Origin: an uncultured Marinoscillum sp.
GTDB taxonomy: Bacteria; Bacteroidota; Bacteroidia; Cytophagales; MED-G16
DNA: 51,109 bases
Assembly: GCA_902626505.1 (NCBI GenBank)
Contig: CACOFQ010000009.1
Coordinates: 1 to 51,109 of the forward strand
Reading direction: 5' to 3'
A model generated the notes under the pieces. That model saw only the letters and a list, made by a program, of their open reading frames with translations, did not search any database and was not told where the DNA came from. This document shows positions 35,149 to 43,690 of the stretch, piece after piece. The first letter of the stretch is position 1. Each line of letters starts with the position of its first letter. A program made the translations under genes and the position numbers.

Positions 35149-36468
35149 ATGAAAAGTAAGTTATATATTTTTTTAATGTTATTAATAATTGGATGCACAA
35201 GGATCACCGAAAGTAACTTCTCAGAAAAATCAAAAATTGATATAAAGAGACTTAATCTAGTAGAAAAGTTAATTACAGAAGATATTAAAAAAAATAATTT
35301 ACCAGGAGCAGTAGTACTTGTAGGAGATGAAAAAGGTATTGTTTATCATAAAGCTTTTGGAATTAAAAATCCAGATACTAATGAAAGATATACTACTGAT
35401 GATATTTTTAGGATAGCTTCTATGACTAAAGCTATAACATCAATTGCTGTTCTTAAATTATGGGAAAATGGAAAAATTAGTTTAGATGATCCAATAGAAA
35501 AATATATTCCAGAATTTAAGAGTCCTGAAATAATTGAAAGCTTTAATGAAAAAGACACATCATATACTACCAGAACAGCAACAAAAAAAATTACCATAAG
35601 ACAACTACTGACTCATACATCTGGAATTGGATACGATTTTATTGACGGAAAGCAATCAATAAAAGCAATTTACCATAAGAAGAAACAGTCATTCATGAAA
35701 AATGGAGTTATGTGCTTTTGCGATGAGGATGTTACAATAGAACAAGCAGTAAAAAATTTAGCAGATGTTCCGCTTCATCATGAACCAGGTAAAAAATATA
35801 CCTATGGAATAGGTTTAGATGTTCTAGGGTATCTAATTGAGATTGTATCTAATAAAAAATTAGATGCTTTTTTTAAAGAGGAAATTTTTGATCCTCTAGA
35901 GATGAATGATACATATTTTTATATACCAAAAGAAAAAGAAAATAGACTTGTTCCCGTTCTTACAAAAAAGGATGATAAATGGAAAATATTTACAGACGAA
36001 AGATTTAATATAAATTATCCTATTGAAGGAGAAAAAAAATTCTTTGCTGGGGGATGTGGACTATCAAGTACAATTAGTGACTACTATAATTTTTTATCGA
36101 TATTTCTAAATAATGGAAAATTTAAGGACAAAACTTTTATAAGTAAGCAAACAAATGATTTACTCTTTCAAAATCAACTACCAGGAATAGAAAATTTTTA
36201 TCTTCTTAACTATGGTAAAGGAAATTTAAAATCTGAATCTTTTCCATTGGGGCACGGTTTAGCTTTTGGTCTAGTAAGAGAGGAAGACATGAGAATTGGA
36301 GGAAGAGGAAGCAAAGGCACGTTATATTGGGGTGGATATTATAATACATCTTATTTTGCTGACCCTGAAGATAAGTTTATTGGTTTAATATTTAAACAGA
36401 CTCAAAACATATCAGATAATTCATCAGAATTATTTCAAAGAGCTGTTGTATCATCTATAGTTAAGTAA
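35149..36468 (+). CDS. Serine hydrolase, beta-lactamase class C / S12 family, lipoprotein
   Basis: This 439-residue lipoprotein (lipobox LLIIGC, Cys about 16) has the penicillin-binding-protein-like fold. The nucleophile motif is SMTK (S91-x-x-K94) in IFRIASMTKAIT. The second motif appears as YTYGIGLDVLG with Tyr in the usual place, and HGLAFGL resembles the third. Such proteins in Bacteroidota are mostly esterases or D-amino peptidases, not antibiotic-resistance enzymes. The substrate is unknown. It is divergent from the GH16 operon with only 45 bp between the starts, so they share a promoter region. Confidence 0.88.
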   Translation: MKSKLYIFLMLLIIGCTRITESNFSEKSKIDIKRLNLVEKLITEDIKKNNLPGAVVLVGDEKGIVYHKAFGIKNPDTNERYTTDDIFRIASMTKAITSIAVLKLWENGKISLDDPIEKYIPEFKSPEIIESFNEKDTSYTTRTATKKITIRQLLTHTSGIGYDFIDGKQSIKAIYHKKKQSFMKNGVMCFCDEDVTIEQAVKNLADVPLHHEPGKKYTYGIGLDVLGYLIEIVSNKKLDAFFKEEIFDPLEMNDTYFYIPKEKENRLVPVLTKKDDKWKIFTDERFNINYPIEGEKKFFAGGCGLSSTISDYYNFLSIFLNNGKFKDKTFISKQTNDLLFQNQLPGIENFYLLNYGKGNLKSESFPLGHGLAFGLVREEDMRIGGRGSKGTLYWGGYYNTSYFADPEDKFIGLIFKQTQNISDNSSELFQRAVVSSIVK

Positions 36469-36666
36469 TTATCATTAAATTTTTGATAAAAATGAGGTTT
36501 ATAAATTGATAAAAATTATATTTTTTTTAATTTATAATAATTAAAATTATAAATTATATAATTTTTTATTTATTAAAGTAATATTTATGTAAAAATATAT
36601 GCATTAAGTTAAAAATATTATAATTTAATGTATTCATTTATAGTTTGGTTTAAAAAAACAGACTTG

Positions 36667-36684
36667 GTTAGTTAGTTAGTTAGT
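36667..36684 (+). repeat. Short tandem repeat (GTTA)x4
   Basis: Four and a half copies of GTTA stand directly before the terminator hairpin at 36684. Length change by slippage is possible. The preceding 36469-36666 is very AT-rich and holds nothing else I can support. Confidence 0.7.
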
Positions 36685-36713
36685 GCCCCACTCATATGGG
36701 GCATTTTTCTTTT
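36684..36713 (+). terminator. Rho-independent terminator before marC
   Basis: A perfect 7-bp stem, TGCCCCA (36684-36690) with TGGGGCA (36697-36703), has a 6-base loop and is followed by TTTTTCTTTT. It is 216 bp after the serine hydrolase stop. It may therefore end that transcript's long tail or a small independent RNA. Confidence 0.8.
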
Positions 36714-36726
36714 AAATTTAAAATTT

Positions 36727-36734
36727 TATATTTG
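36727..36734 (+). promoter_or_regulatory. Candidate -7 element of marC
   Basis: TATATTTG matches TAnnTTTG exactly and lies 20 bases before the marC ATG, giving a leader of about a dozen bases. No clear TTG is seen at the -33 spacing, which would overlap the terminator. Confidence 0.42.
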
Positions 36735-36753
36735 CGGGCTTAATTTAAAAAAA

Positions 36754-37329
36754 ATGAATTTCGACTTCAAAGAATTTATCTCAGCATCAATGATTTTATT
36801 CGCAATTATAGATATAGTTGGGAATATTCCTTTAATTGTTCTTTTCAGAGAAAAATTTAAAGTCATTGAATCAGAAAAAGCATCCATAATCTCTCTTCTG
36901 ATCATGATTGTTTTTTTATATATAGGCGAAGCTCTTCTAAACTTACTTGGTGTAGATATAAACTCATTTGCAGTAGCAGGCTCCATTATAATTTTATTTC
37001 TAGCTACAGAAATGATTCTTGGTATTAAACTTTATAAAGATAATAATCCAAAAACTGCATCTGTTGTCCCAATTGCATTTCCTTTGATTGCTGGGCCAGG
37101 GACATTGACCACCCTTATTTCAATAAAATCTGAGTACAACGAAATAAACATCATACTTGCTATAATCTTTAACATGATATTAGTTTATTTTGTCCTCAAA
37201 TCTTCAGAAAAACTGCAAAAGATATTAGGAGTTCAGGGTATAAATATCCTAAGAAAAGTATTTGGTATAATATTATTAGCAATAGGAATTAAGCTTTTCA
37301 CTACAAATATCAAACTGATATTTGCTTAA
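36754..37329 (+). CDS. MarC-family inner membrane protein
   Basis: The 191-residue protein has about six hydrophobic segments and the family's marks: LFAIIDIVGNIPLIVLF near the N-terminus, FAVAGSIIILFLATEMILG, and VPIAFPLIAGPGTLTTLI in the middle. MarC/UPF0056 proteins are integral membrane proteins of unproven function; an early link to multiple antibiotic resistance was not supported. It is convergent with murF, overlapping by 20 bp at the 3' ends. The upstream terminator and -7 element suggest a transcript of its own. Confidence 0.9.
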   Translation: MNFDFKEFISASMILFAIIDIVGNIPLIVLFREKFKVIESEKASIISLLIMIVFLYIGEALLNLLGVDINSFAVAGSIIILFLATEMILGIKLYKDNNPKTASVVPIAFPLIAGPGTLTTLISIKSEYNEINIILAIIFNMILVYFVLKSSEKLQKILGVQGINILRKVFGIILLAIGIKLFTTNIKLIFA

Positions 37330-38623
37330 TTGTTTTTTCTAAAGTCTCAAGTTTAAAACTTCTAGATCCTTTAATCAAAATATCAGAATTATTAATTTCT
37401 ATAGAGTTAAGAAAATTTTTAAGATCCTCAACATCCTTATACCACTTTGAATTATTTAATGTTTTGTGCACAAACTTCATTTTTTCCCCTACTAAATAAC
37501 AATCCTTTATGTCTAGGGATTCAATTAAACTTCCCATTCTAATATGTTCTTCTTTAGAGTTCTTTCCCAACTCATTCATATCACTTAAAATCAAGATTTT
37601 ATTTTTATTTTTGAATTTTGAAAAAGATAGAATAGCATTTTTCATAGAAGTTGGGTTAGCATTATAAGCATCTAGTATAACACAATTAGAATTAAAATAT
37701 TTTTTCTCAGACCTGTTTTTATCAACCTGAAAATCACTTATTGCTTTTGAGGAAATACTTTCTTCAATATCAAAATACTTTCCGATAGTTATAGCAAATA
37801 GAATATTTTGAAAATTATATTCACCGAATAGATTAGATGTAAATATTTCTCCATTATCAAGTTGAAACTTAATATCAGGCTCAGATTCAATTAATTTAAT
37901 ATTTATAATAGAATTATCCCCTTCAATACTGATAGGTTCTTTGATTCTTTTTGAGAAATTATTTATTATTTTATCAAAAGTATTAATTATTATCCTTCCT
38001 TCATTTTTCAATAAATAATCAAAAAGTTCAGACTTACCTCTAACTACCCCCTCTAAAGATTTAAATCCCTCAATATGCGCATTAGAAATATTAGTGATTA
38101 GACCAATTGATGGTTTAGAAATATTACATAAAAACTTTATTTCACCAACAGCACTAGCTCCCATCTCGATTACCGCTACTTGATGGGTTTTATTTATTGC
38201 TAAAATACTTAGAGGAACTCCTATGTGATTATTTAAATTACCCTCTGTAGCTTTGACGTTGTACTTAGTTGACAAAACCTTTTCAATTAAATTTTTTGTA
38301 GTTGTCTTTCCATTAGATCCAGTAATACCAATCACGGGAATATTTAAATTATCTCTATGATGAATAGCTAAAGTTTGTAAAGTTGATAAAACATCCTCTA
38401 CAAAAAAAAATTTATCTGATTTCCCTTTTAAAGAAAGATCGTCTACTACTGACATTATTGCACCTTTACTGAGTGCTTCTAAAGCAAAATCATTACCATT
38501 AAAATTTGATCCTTTTAGGGAAAAATAGATTGAACTCTCCTTTATATTTCTAGTATCGGTTGAAATACCATTTGATGATATATAACTAGAATATAGCTTT
38601 TTAATAGTTTCTGAGTTCATCAC
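37310..38623 (-). CDS. murF: UDP-N-acetylmuramoyl-tripeptide--D-alanyl-D-alanine ligase
   Basis: This 437-residue cytoplasmic Mur ligase adds D-Ala-D-Ala to the peptidoglycan precursor. The ATP loop is GITGSNGKTTT (about 99-109), and DTRNIKESSIYFSLKG is the MurF-type N-terminal domain. EGNLNNHIGVPL, VIEMGAS and AHIEGFKSLEGVV follow in the central domain, and VILDAYNANPTSM in the third. The length is normal. It overlaps the def stop (ATGA) and is convergent with marC. Confidence 0.95.
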   Translation of the reverse strand: MMNSETIKKLYSSYISSNGISTDTRNIKESSIYFSLKGSNFNGNDFALEALSKGAIMSVVDDLSLKGKSDKFFFVEDVLSTLQTLAIHHRDNLNIPVIGITGSNGKTTTKNLIEKVLSTKYNVKATEGNLNNHIGVPLSILAINKTHQVAVIEMGASAVGEIKFLCNISKPSIGLITNISNAHIEGFKSLEGVVRGKSELFDYLLKNEGRIIINTFDKIINNFSKRIKEPISIEGDNSIINIKLIESEPDIKFQLDNGEIFTSNLFGEYNFQNILFAITIGKYFDIEESISSKAISDFQVDKNRSEKKYFNSNCVILDAYNANPTSMKNAILSFSKFKNKNKILILSDMNELGKNSKEEHIRMGSLIESLDIKDCYLVGEKMKFVHKTLNNSKWYKDVEDLKNFLNSIEINNSDILIKGSRSFKLETLEKTIKQISV

Positions 38624-39159
38624 TTCACATTATAGTTAACATCGCAATTACCTTTACTGATTTCTAGTAATTTATTTTTTATAAGTTTTCTTTTTATTGC
38701 AGATAAGTAATCAATAAATAGTTTACCCTCAATGTGATCATACTCATGCTGAATAACTCTTGCCTGCATTCCTGAAAAACATTCTTTTTTTTGAATCCAA
38801 TTCTCATCAAAATAAGATAACTCAATTTCACTTTTCCTCTTTACTTCCCCTCTAATTCCTGGAATACTTAGACAACCTTCATCAAACTCCCAAGGTTCAC
38901 CTGATTCATCAACTATTTTAGGATTAATAAATACTTTCTTAAAACCCTTCATTTCTTCACTATCTAAAGATGATCCATCAACAACAAACATTCTTTTTGA
39001 AATACCAATCTGAGGTGCAGCTAATCCAATACCATCTGCACTATGCATTGTTTCAAACATATCTTCTGATAGGGTTTTTACATCAACTTTAGTAGGAACT
39101 ATATCCTTACATCTTTCTCTTAAAACTGAGTTACCATAAAGAATAATAGGATAAATCAT
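38620..39159 (-). CDS. def: Peptide deformylase
   Basis: This 179-residue metalloenzyme removes the formyl group from nascent proteins. All three motifs are intact: GIGLAAPQIG (about 43-52), EGCLSIPG with the metal Cys (about C96), and QHEYDH with His138, Glu139 and His142. Its start overlaps the yqgF stop (ATGA pattern) and its stop overlaps murF. It is therefore inside a tightly coupled run that starts with the ScdA-like gene: scdA-like, yqgF, def, murF. Confidence 0.97.
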   Translation of the reverse strand: MIYPIILYGNSVLRERCKDIVPTKVDVKTLSEDMFETMHSADGIGLAAPQIGISKRMFVVDGSSLDSEEMKGFKKVFINPKIVDESGEPWEFDEGCLSIPGIRGEVKRKSEIELSYFDENWIQKKECFSGMQARVIQHEYDHIEGKLFIDYLSAIKRKLIKNKLLEISKGNCDVNYNVK

Positions 39160-39572
39160 ATACTTTTTCTTTTCAAATATGACTGTAAAATTAATGAAGC
39201 ACTAATTTTATCTACATTACTTTTATTTTGTCTATACTTCTTATTTTTACCCATACTTAAAATTACATCTTTTGCGATTTTAGAAGTATATCTTTCATCA
39301 TAAGTATCAATTTTAATTTGAGTGAAATGTTTCTTAATTTTTTTAATGAAACTTAATGTATAATTTGTTGCATCAGTACTTCTACCCTGAAGATCATAGG
39401 GTAAGCCAACTACTATTAATTCAATATCATTTTTTTTACTATATGAATCAATAAAATGAATTACTTCATCGGGACTTATGGTATCATAAGGTGATGAAAT
39501 TATCTTAAGTTCATCAGTTATAGCAATTCCTACTCTCTTTTTACCAAAATCGAAGCATAGGATTCTTCCCAT
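39156..39572 (-). CDS. yqgF: Putative pre-16S rRNA nuclease / RuvX-YqgF family protein
   Basis: This 138-residue RNase H-fold protein opens with CFDFGKKRVGIAITD (catalytic Asp about 8), followed by VGLPYDLQGRSTDAT, DERYTSKIA and NVDKISASLILQSYL, which give the other acidic residues. YqgF in E. coli acts in 16S rRNA 5'-end maturation; older annotation calls it a Holliday junction resolvase. It is co-transcribed with def (overlap) and abuts the ScdA-like gene upstream. Confidence 0.93.
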   Translation of the reverse strand: MGRILCFDFGKKRVGIAITDELKIISSPYDTISPDEVIHFIDSYSKKNDIELIVVGLPYDLQGRSTDATNYTLSFIKKIKKHFTQIKIDTYDERYTSKIAKDVILSMGKNKKYRQNKSNVDKISASLILQSYLKRKSI

Positions 39573-40333
39573 TAATTAAGAAAAGAAATATTTCTTATCT
39601 GATCAGCTACCTTCTCTTGAAGGTCAATTGCTCTAGGAAACAGAATTTCATTTTCTATTTTTGAGTGTATATCAAGCTCACCATCAAAGGCTTTTAATTC
39701 TTGATAAATTACCTTGAGATGCAGGTTACTAATATTTTTTAAGGAATAATTTTTAGTAAGTCCCCTTATACCCTCCATCTCAGAATCTTCATCTAAATGT
39801 TCTTGAGCTATATTCTTTAGAGATATTTTTTTCATTTCAAAAAATATTTTAGCATGATTTTTTGGATTACCATCTAGTTGATATAGTTTTTGAATATATG
39901 TGAAAATATATTTTTCTTCTTCAAGAATATGTCCAACAAAGTCTTCATAAAAATGAGGAAATATAAATTTGAGATCTTCAAAGAAACTATGATTTGATTT
40001 ATCAATAGATAAATTTGAGATTAGGTTTCTTATATATGGTAATTTATTTTTTATGAAATAACTGTGATTATGTTTTAGATATTCAATAACTAAATTAAGA
40101 GGAGACGATTTTAATGTATTAAAATCCAAATCAAAAGATTCATCCATAGCTAATCTATAGCCATGAACTGAACTTACAGAAAGTCCTTTTTCTCTACAAA
40201 TTTCTTTTATAGTAAAATCATATTTATTATAGAAATCTATTCCGAATGAATCTAATGCTTTTGCGTATCTAAAGTCACTAGAAATAACATCAAAAACTTT
40301 TTTATTATCCAAATTTTTTGTTTCAAAAAACAT
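39572..40333 (-). CDS. ScdA/YtfE-like di-iron hemerythrin protein with altered N-terminal domain
   Basis: The 253-residue protein has the two-part plan of iron-sulfur cluster repair (RIC) proteins. An ScdA_N-like domain spans about residues 10-60 and a hemerythrin-like four-helix domain about 75-250. The helical domain keeps the likely iron ligands: HNH (about 89-91), HILEEEKYIF, AQEHLDEDSE, and HSKIENEILFPRA. The N-terminal domain has FGIDFYNKYDFTIKEICREKG, where the usual FCCGG cysteine pair is replaced by Tyr-Asn-Lys-Tyr, leaving one cysteine. It may therefore be a variant with changed redox chemistry. It overlaps yqgF by one base and starts 61 bp from rho. Confidence 0.85.
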   Translation of the reverse strand: MFFETKNLDNKKVFDVISSDFRYAKALDSFGIDFYNKYDFTIKEICREKGLSVSSVHGYRLAMDESFDLDFNTLKSSPLNLVIEYLKHNHSYFIKNKLPYIRNLISNLSIDKSNHSFFEDLKFIFPHFYEDFVGHILEEEKYIFTYIQKLYQLDGNPKNHAKIFFEMKKISLKNIAQEHLDEDSEMEGIRGLTKNYSLKNISNLHLKVIYQELKAFDGELDIHSKIENEILFPRAIDLQEKVADQIRNISFLN

Positions 40334-40394
40334 GGAGTTAAATCTAGAAATTAAATTTATTATTTAATAGGAAAAACGAATAAAAAGTTAAAAA

Positions 40395-41795
40395 TTATCC
40401 ATTCATTGACACAAGAAACTCTTCATTATTTCTCGTACCTTTAATTTTTGATAATAAAAACTCCATAGCTTCAACAGAATTCATGTCAGCTAAATACTTT
40501 CTTAAAATCCATAATCTTGATAGCTCATCTTTTTCCATTAGAAGGTCTTCCCTTCTAGTACCAGAAGCTGTCACATCAATCGCAGGATAGATTCTTCTAT
40601 TTGATAATTTTCTATCTAATTGAAGCTCCATATTACCAGTACCCTTAAACTCTTCAAAGATTACCTCATCCATCTTAGAACCTGTTTCGATAAGAGCAGT
40701 TGCAATGATGGTTAATGAACCACCTTTTTCAACATTCCTTGCAGCTCCAAAAAACCTTTTAGGCTTATGCAGCGCATTAGCATCGACACCACCAGATAAT
40801 ATTTTACCAGATGAAGGTATAACTGTGTTATGTGCTCTTGCCAACCTAGTGATCGAATCAAGTAAAATAACAACATCATGCCCACACTCAACCATTCTTT
40901 TAGCTTTCTCAAGAATAATATTAGCCACCTTGACATGTCTTTCTGCTTGCTCATCAAAAGTTGAAGATACAACCTCAGCCTTTACACTTCTTGCCATATC
41001 TGTAACTTCTTCAGGTCTTTCATCAATAAGCAATATCATCAGATATACTTCAGGATGATTTTCTGCAATAGCATTAGCAATTTGTTTTAATAAAACAGTT
41101 TTTCCAGTTTTTGGTTGAGAAACAATCATTCCCCTTTGACCTTTACCAATAGGAGAAAATAAATCTAATATCCTTGTAGAATAGTTATCTTGATTAGTAC
41201 TTAAATTTAATTTTTCTTCTGGAAACAATGGAGTAAGATATTTAAAGGGAATCCTGTCTCTAACCTCATCAGGAGTCTTACCATTAATTTTAGATACCTC
41301 AATTAAAGCAAAATATTTTTCATTTTCTTTTGGAGGTCTAATTTTTCCAAAAACGGTGTCACCTGTTTTTAAACCAAATAATTTAATTTGAGATGGAGAA
41401 ACATATATATCATCAGGACTGGCCAAGTAGTTGTAGTCACTACTTCTTAAGAAACCATAACCGTCCTGCATCATTTCTAAGACTCCTTCACTCTCAATAA
41501 CTCCTTCAAATTCTTTAACTTGATTTTCATACTCTGTATTTTTAGGCCTGTTATCTTTAGAAGGTCTCGTTGGTCTTCTTGAAGAACTAGCACTTTTAGC
41601 TCTTTCTGGAGATTTTGATGGTTCAGTAGATTTTTTTTCAGAATCTTTCTTTGGTTTAGAAATAGCTTGTTCATCAAGTATCTTGTATATTAAATCTTGT
41701 TTTGAGAGTTTAGAAGCTCCTTTAATTCCTAACTCTTCAGTTATATTTTTAAGTTCTGATAATAACTTATCATTTAATTCGTCCATTGTGTACAT
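40395..41795 (-). CDS. rho: Transcription termination factor Rho
   Basis: This is a 466-residue hexameric RNA helicase. A Rho_N domain lies at about 5-45. A basic, Ser/Pro/Lys-rich low-complexity linker follows (about 47-88), then the RNA-binding cold-shock-like domain ([16 protein letters not shown], about 104-119). The ATPase has the P-loop VSQPKTGKT (about 225-233), [12 protein letters not shown] and [13 protein letters not shown]. Rho proteins of Bacteroidota often carry a linker insertion like this one. The gene is divergent from serS with 174 bp between them. Confidence 0.97.
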   Translation of the reverse strand: MYTMDELNDKLLSELKNITEELGIKGASKLSKQDLIYKILDEQAISKPKKDSEKKSTEPSKSPERAKSASSSRRPTRPSKDNRPKNTEYENQVKEFEGVIESEGVLEMMQDGYGFLRSSDYNYLASPDDIYVSPSQIKLFGLKTGDTVFGKIRPPKENEKYFALIEVSKINGKTPDEVRDRIPFKYLTPLFPEEKLNLSTNQDNYSTRILDLFSPIGKGQRGMIVSQPKTGKTVLLKQIANAIAENHPEVYLMILLIDERPEEVTDMARSVKAEVVSSTFDEQAERHVKVANIILEKAKRMVECGHDVVILLDSITRLARAHNTVIPSSGKILSGGVDANALHKPKRFFGAARNVEKGGSLTIIATALIETGSKMDEVIFEEFKGTGNMELQLDRKLSNRRIYPAIDVTASGTRREDLLMEKDELSRLWILRKYLADMNSVEAMEFLLSKIKGTRNNEEFLVSMNG

Positions 41796-41941
41796 ATCTG
41801 TGAAATTTAATTGATTAATATTAGATTGATTCGTGTTTTAGGGGTTGGCCTAATAACAATTGACTCCGCAATGATACCATTATTATAGATATTGTCAAAA
41901 AAAAAATTAATTTTTATTAGATTGAGCTTTAATAGGCTTTC

Positions 41942-41956
41942 ATGCTAAATTAGCAT
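41942..41956. promoter_or_regulatory. Inverted repeat upstream of serS
   Basis: ATGCTAA-A-TTAGCAT is a perfect 7-bp inverted repeat with one spacer base, ending 14 bases before the serS start. The half-site CATGCTA recurs at 41964-41970, touching the ATG. It could be an operator or a short hairpin; in AT-rich DNA chance is not excluded. The rest of 41796-41969 shows no strict TAnnTTTG element. Confidence 0.3.
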
Positions 41957-41969
41957 AAAATTTCATGCT

Positions 41970-43241
41970 ATGATTGAAATTAATAAGATTAGATTAAATA
42001 TAGAAAAATATATTACTTCACTTAAAAAGAGAGGAATTGAAAATATTGAAGACATACTTAAAAATCTTATTAGTTTAGATGATGAAAGAAAATCTTTGAA
42101 AACAAATCTTGATAACCTATTATCTGAGGCAAATAAAATTGCCAAAGAAATTGGGAATAAGATCAAATCAGATGATAAAGATATTAAAGAGCTCAAAAAT
42201 AAATCAGCAGAAATTAAAGAATCTAGTAATATTCTTTCTGAAAAATTAAAAAATAAAGAGTTAGAAATTAGAGATATTATTGTCAATATACCTAATACTC
42301 CTGATGAAAAGGTTCCTGAAGGAAATTCTGAAGATAATAATATTGAGATATCATCTAATGAAGTGGCAGTAGATAAAAAAATAAATTTAGTGCCGCACTG
42401 GGAATTGATTAAAGATTTTAATTTAATTGATTTTGATAATGGGAATAAGATAACAGGTGCAGGTTTTCCAATTTATACTGATAAGGGAGCAAAGCTTCAA
42501 AGAGCATTAATAAATTATTTTTTAGATGAAGCAGAAAAAAATGGATATACTGAGATCCAGCCTCCAATATTAGTAAACGAAGATTCAGGGTTTGGTACTG
42601 GGCAGCTTCCAGACAAAGAAGGCATGATGTATAAAATTGAAAATGAAAATTTATTCATAATTCCAACTGCAGAGGTTCCAATAACAAATATTTATAGAAA
42701 AAACATAATTGATGAAGACAAACTTCCTATTAAGAATGTAGCTTATACTCCTTGTTTTAGAAAAGAAGCTGGTTCATGGGGTGCACATGTTAGAGGTCTA
42801 AATAGACTACATCAATTTGATAAAGTTGAAATTGTACAAATAGAAAATGAAAAGAATTCAGAAAATGCATTAAATGAGATGTGCGACTACGTTGAAAGTT
42901 TAATTAAATCACTGGAAATTTCATATAGAAAGATTTTATTGTGTGCTGGAGATTTAGGATTTGCTTCAAGTATAACATATGACTTTGAAGTATTTGCTCC
43001 AGGACAAAAAAGATGGTTAGAGTGTAGTTCTGTTAGCAATTTCAAAACCTATCAGTCTAATAGAATGAATTTAAAAATTAAAAAAAATAAAGACAAAGTT
43101 CTTGCTCATACATTGAATGGTTCTGCTTTAGCTCTTCCAAGAATTGTAGCTACAATCTTGGAAACACATCAAAATAAAAACGAAATCAAGATACCTGATG
43201 TATTACATAGGTATACTGGTTTTAAACAAATTAATTTATGA
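41970..43241 (+). CDS. serS: Seryl-tRNA synthetase
   Basis: The 423-residue class II synthetase charges tRNA-Ser. The N-terminal coiled-coil arm spans about 25-110. The core has TAEVPITN, motif 2 CFRKEAGSWGAHVRGLNRLHQF, and motif 3 LNGSALALPRIVATILETHQ near the C-terminus. Length and order are normal. The stop overlaps the next start by four bases (ATGA), and that gene overlaps crtI, so serS heads a coupled run. Confidence 0.97.
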   Translation: MIEINKIRLNIEKYITSLKKRGIENIEDILKNLISLDDERKSLKTNLDNLLSEANKIAKEIGNKIKSDDKDIKELKNKSAEIKESSNILSEKLKNKELEIRDIIVNIPNTPDEKVPEGNSEDNNIEISSNEVAVDKKINLVPHWELIKDFNLIDFDNGNKITGAGFPIYTDKGAKLQRALINYFLDEAEKNGYTEIQPPILVNEDSGFGTGQLPDKEGMMYKIENENLFIIPTAEVPITNIYRKNIIDEDKLPIKNVAYTPCFRKEAGSWGAHVRGLNRLHQFDKVEIVQIENEKNSENALNEMCDYVESLIKSLEISYRKILLCAGDLGFASSITYDFEVFAPGQKRWLECSSVSNFKTYQSNRMNLKIKKNKDKVLAHTLNGSALALPRIVATILETHQNKNEIKIPDVLHRYTGFKQINL

Positions 43242-43690
43242 TTATTAGGAAGGGAGTTAAAAAAGATATTCCCCAAGTCCTAGATCTAATAAAAGAACTA
43301 GCTGAATTTGAAAATGCCCCTAATCAAGTTACAAATACAATTGAAAGACTAGAAAATGATGGATTTGGAAATCAACCAGTATACGATTTATTTGTAGCAG
43401 AATCAGAAAATAAAATAATAGGTATGGCTATAACATATTTTAGATATTCTACGTGGAAAGGAAAGAATTTATATATAGAAGACTTAATTATAAATAAAAA
43501 GTTTAGAAGAGAAGGAATAGGACTTAAAATATTTGAAGAACTAAAAAAATTTGCAAAAAACACATCTTGTGTTGGCATCTCTCTTCAAGTTTTAGACTGG
43601 AATAAAATAGGGATAAACTTTTATAAAAAGCTTAATATGAAATTCGATAAAGAGTGGATTAATTGTAATTTAAATTTAGATGAGAAGTAA
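43238..43690 (+). CDS. GNAT acetyltransferase, SSAT (diamine/thialysine) type
   Basis: The 150-residue protein has a complete GNAT domain resembling spermidine/spermine N1-acetyltransferase and thialysine acetyltransferase. Shared features are LIKELAEFENAPNQV near the N-terminus, DGFGNQPVYDLFVAE, the AITYFRYSTWKGKNLYIEDL strand with its acid residues, RREGIGLKIFEEL for acetyl-CoA, and WNKIGINFYKKLNM. The likely acceptor is a polyamine or a lysine analogue, by family resemblance only. It overlaps serS by 4 bp and crtI by 11 bp. Confidence 0.85.
   Translation: MIIRKGVKKDIPQVLDLIKELAEFENAPNQVTNTIERLENDGFGNQPVYDLFVAESENKIIGMAITYFRYSTWKGKNLYIEDLIINKKFRREGIGLKIFEELKKFAKNTSCVGISLQVLDWNKIGINFYKKLNMKFDKEWINCNLNLDEK

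Noticed and set aside
35149-36468. Beta-lactamase giving antibiotic resistance
   Set aside because: The SxxK motif is shared by many S12 esterases and peptidases. The second and third motifs are not those of true class C beta-lactamases.
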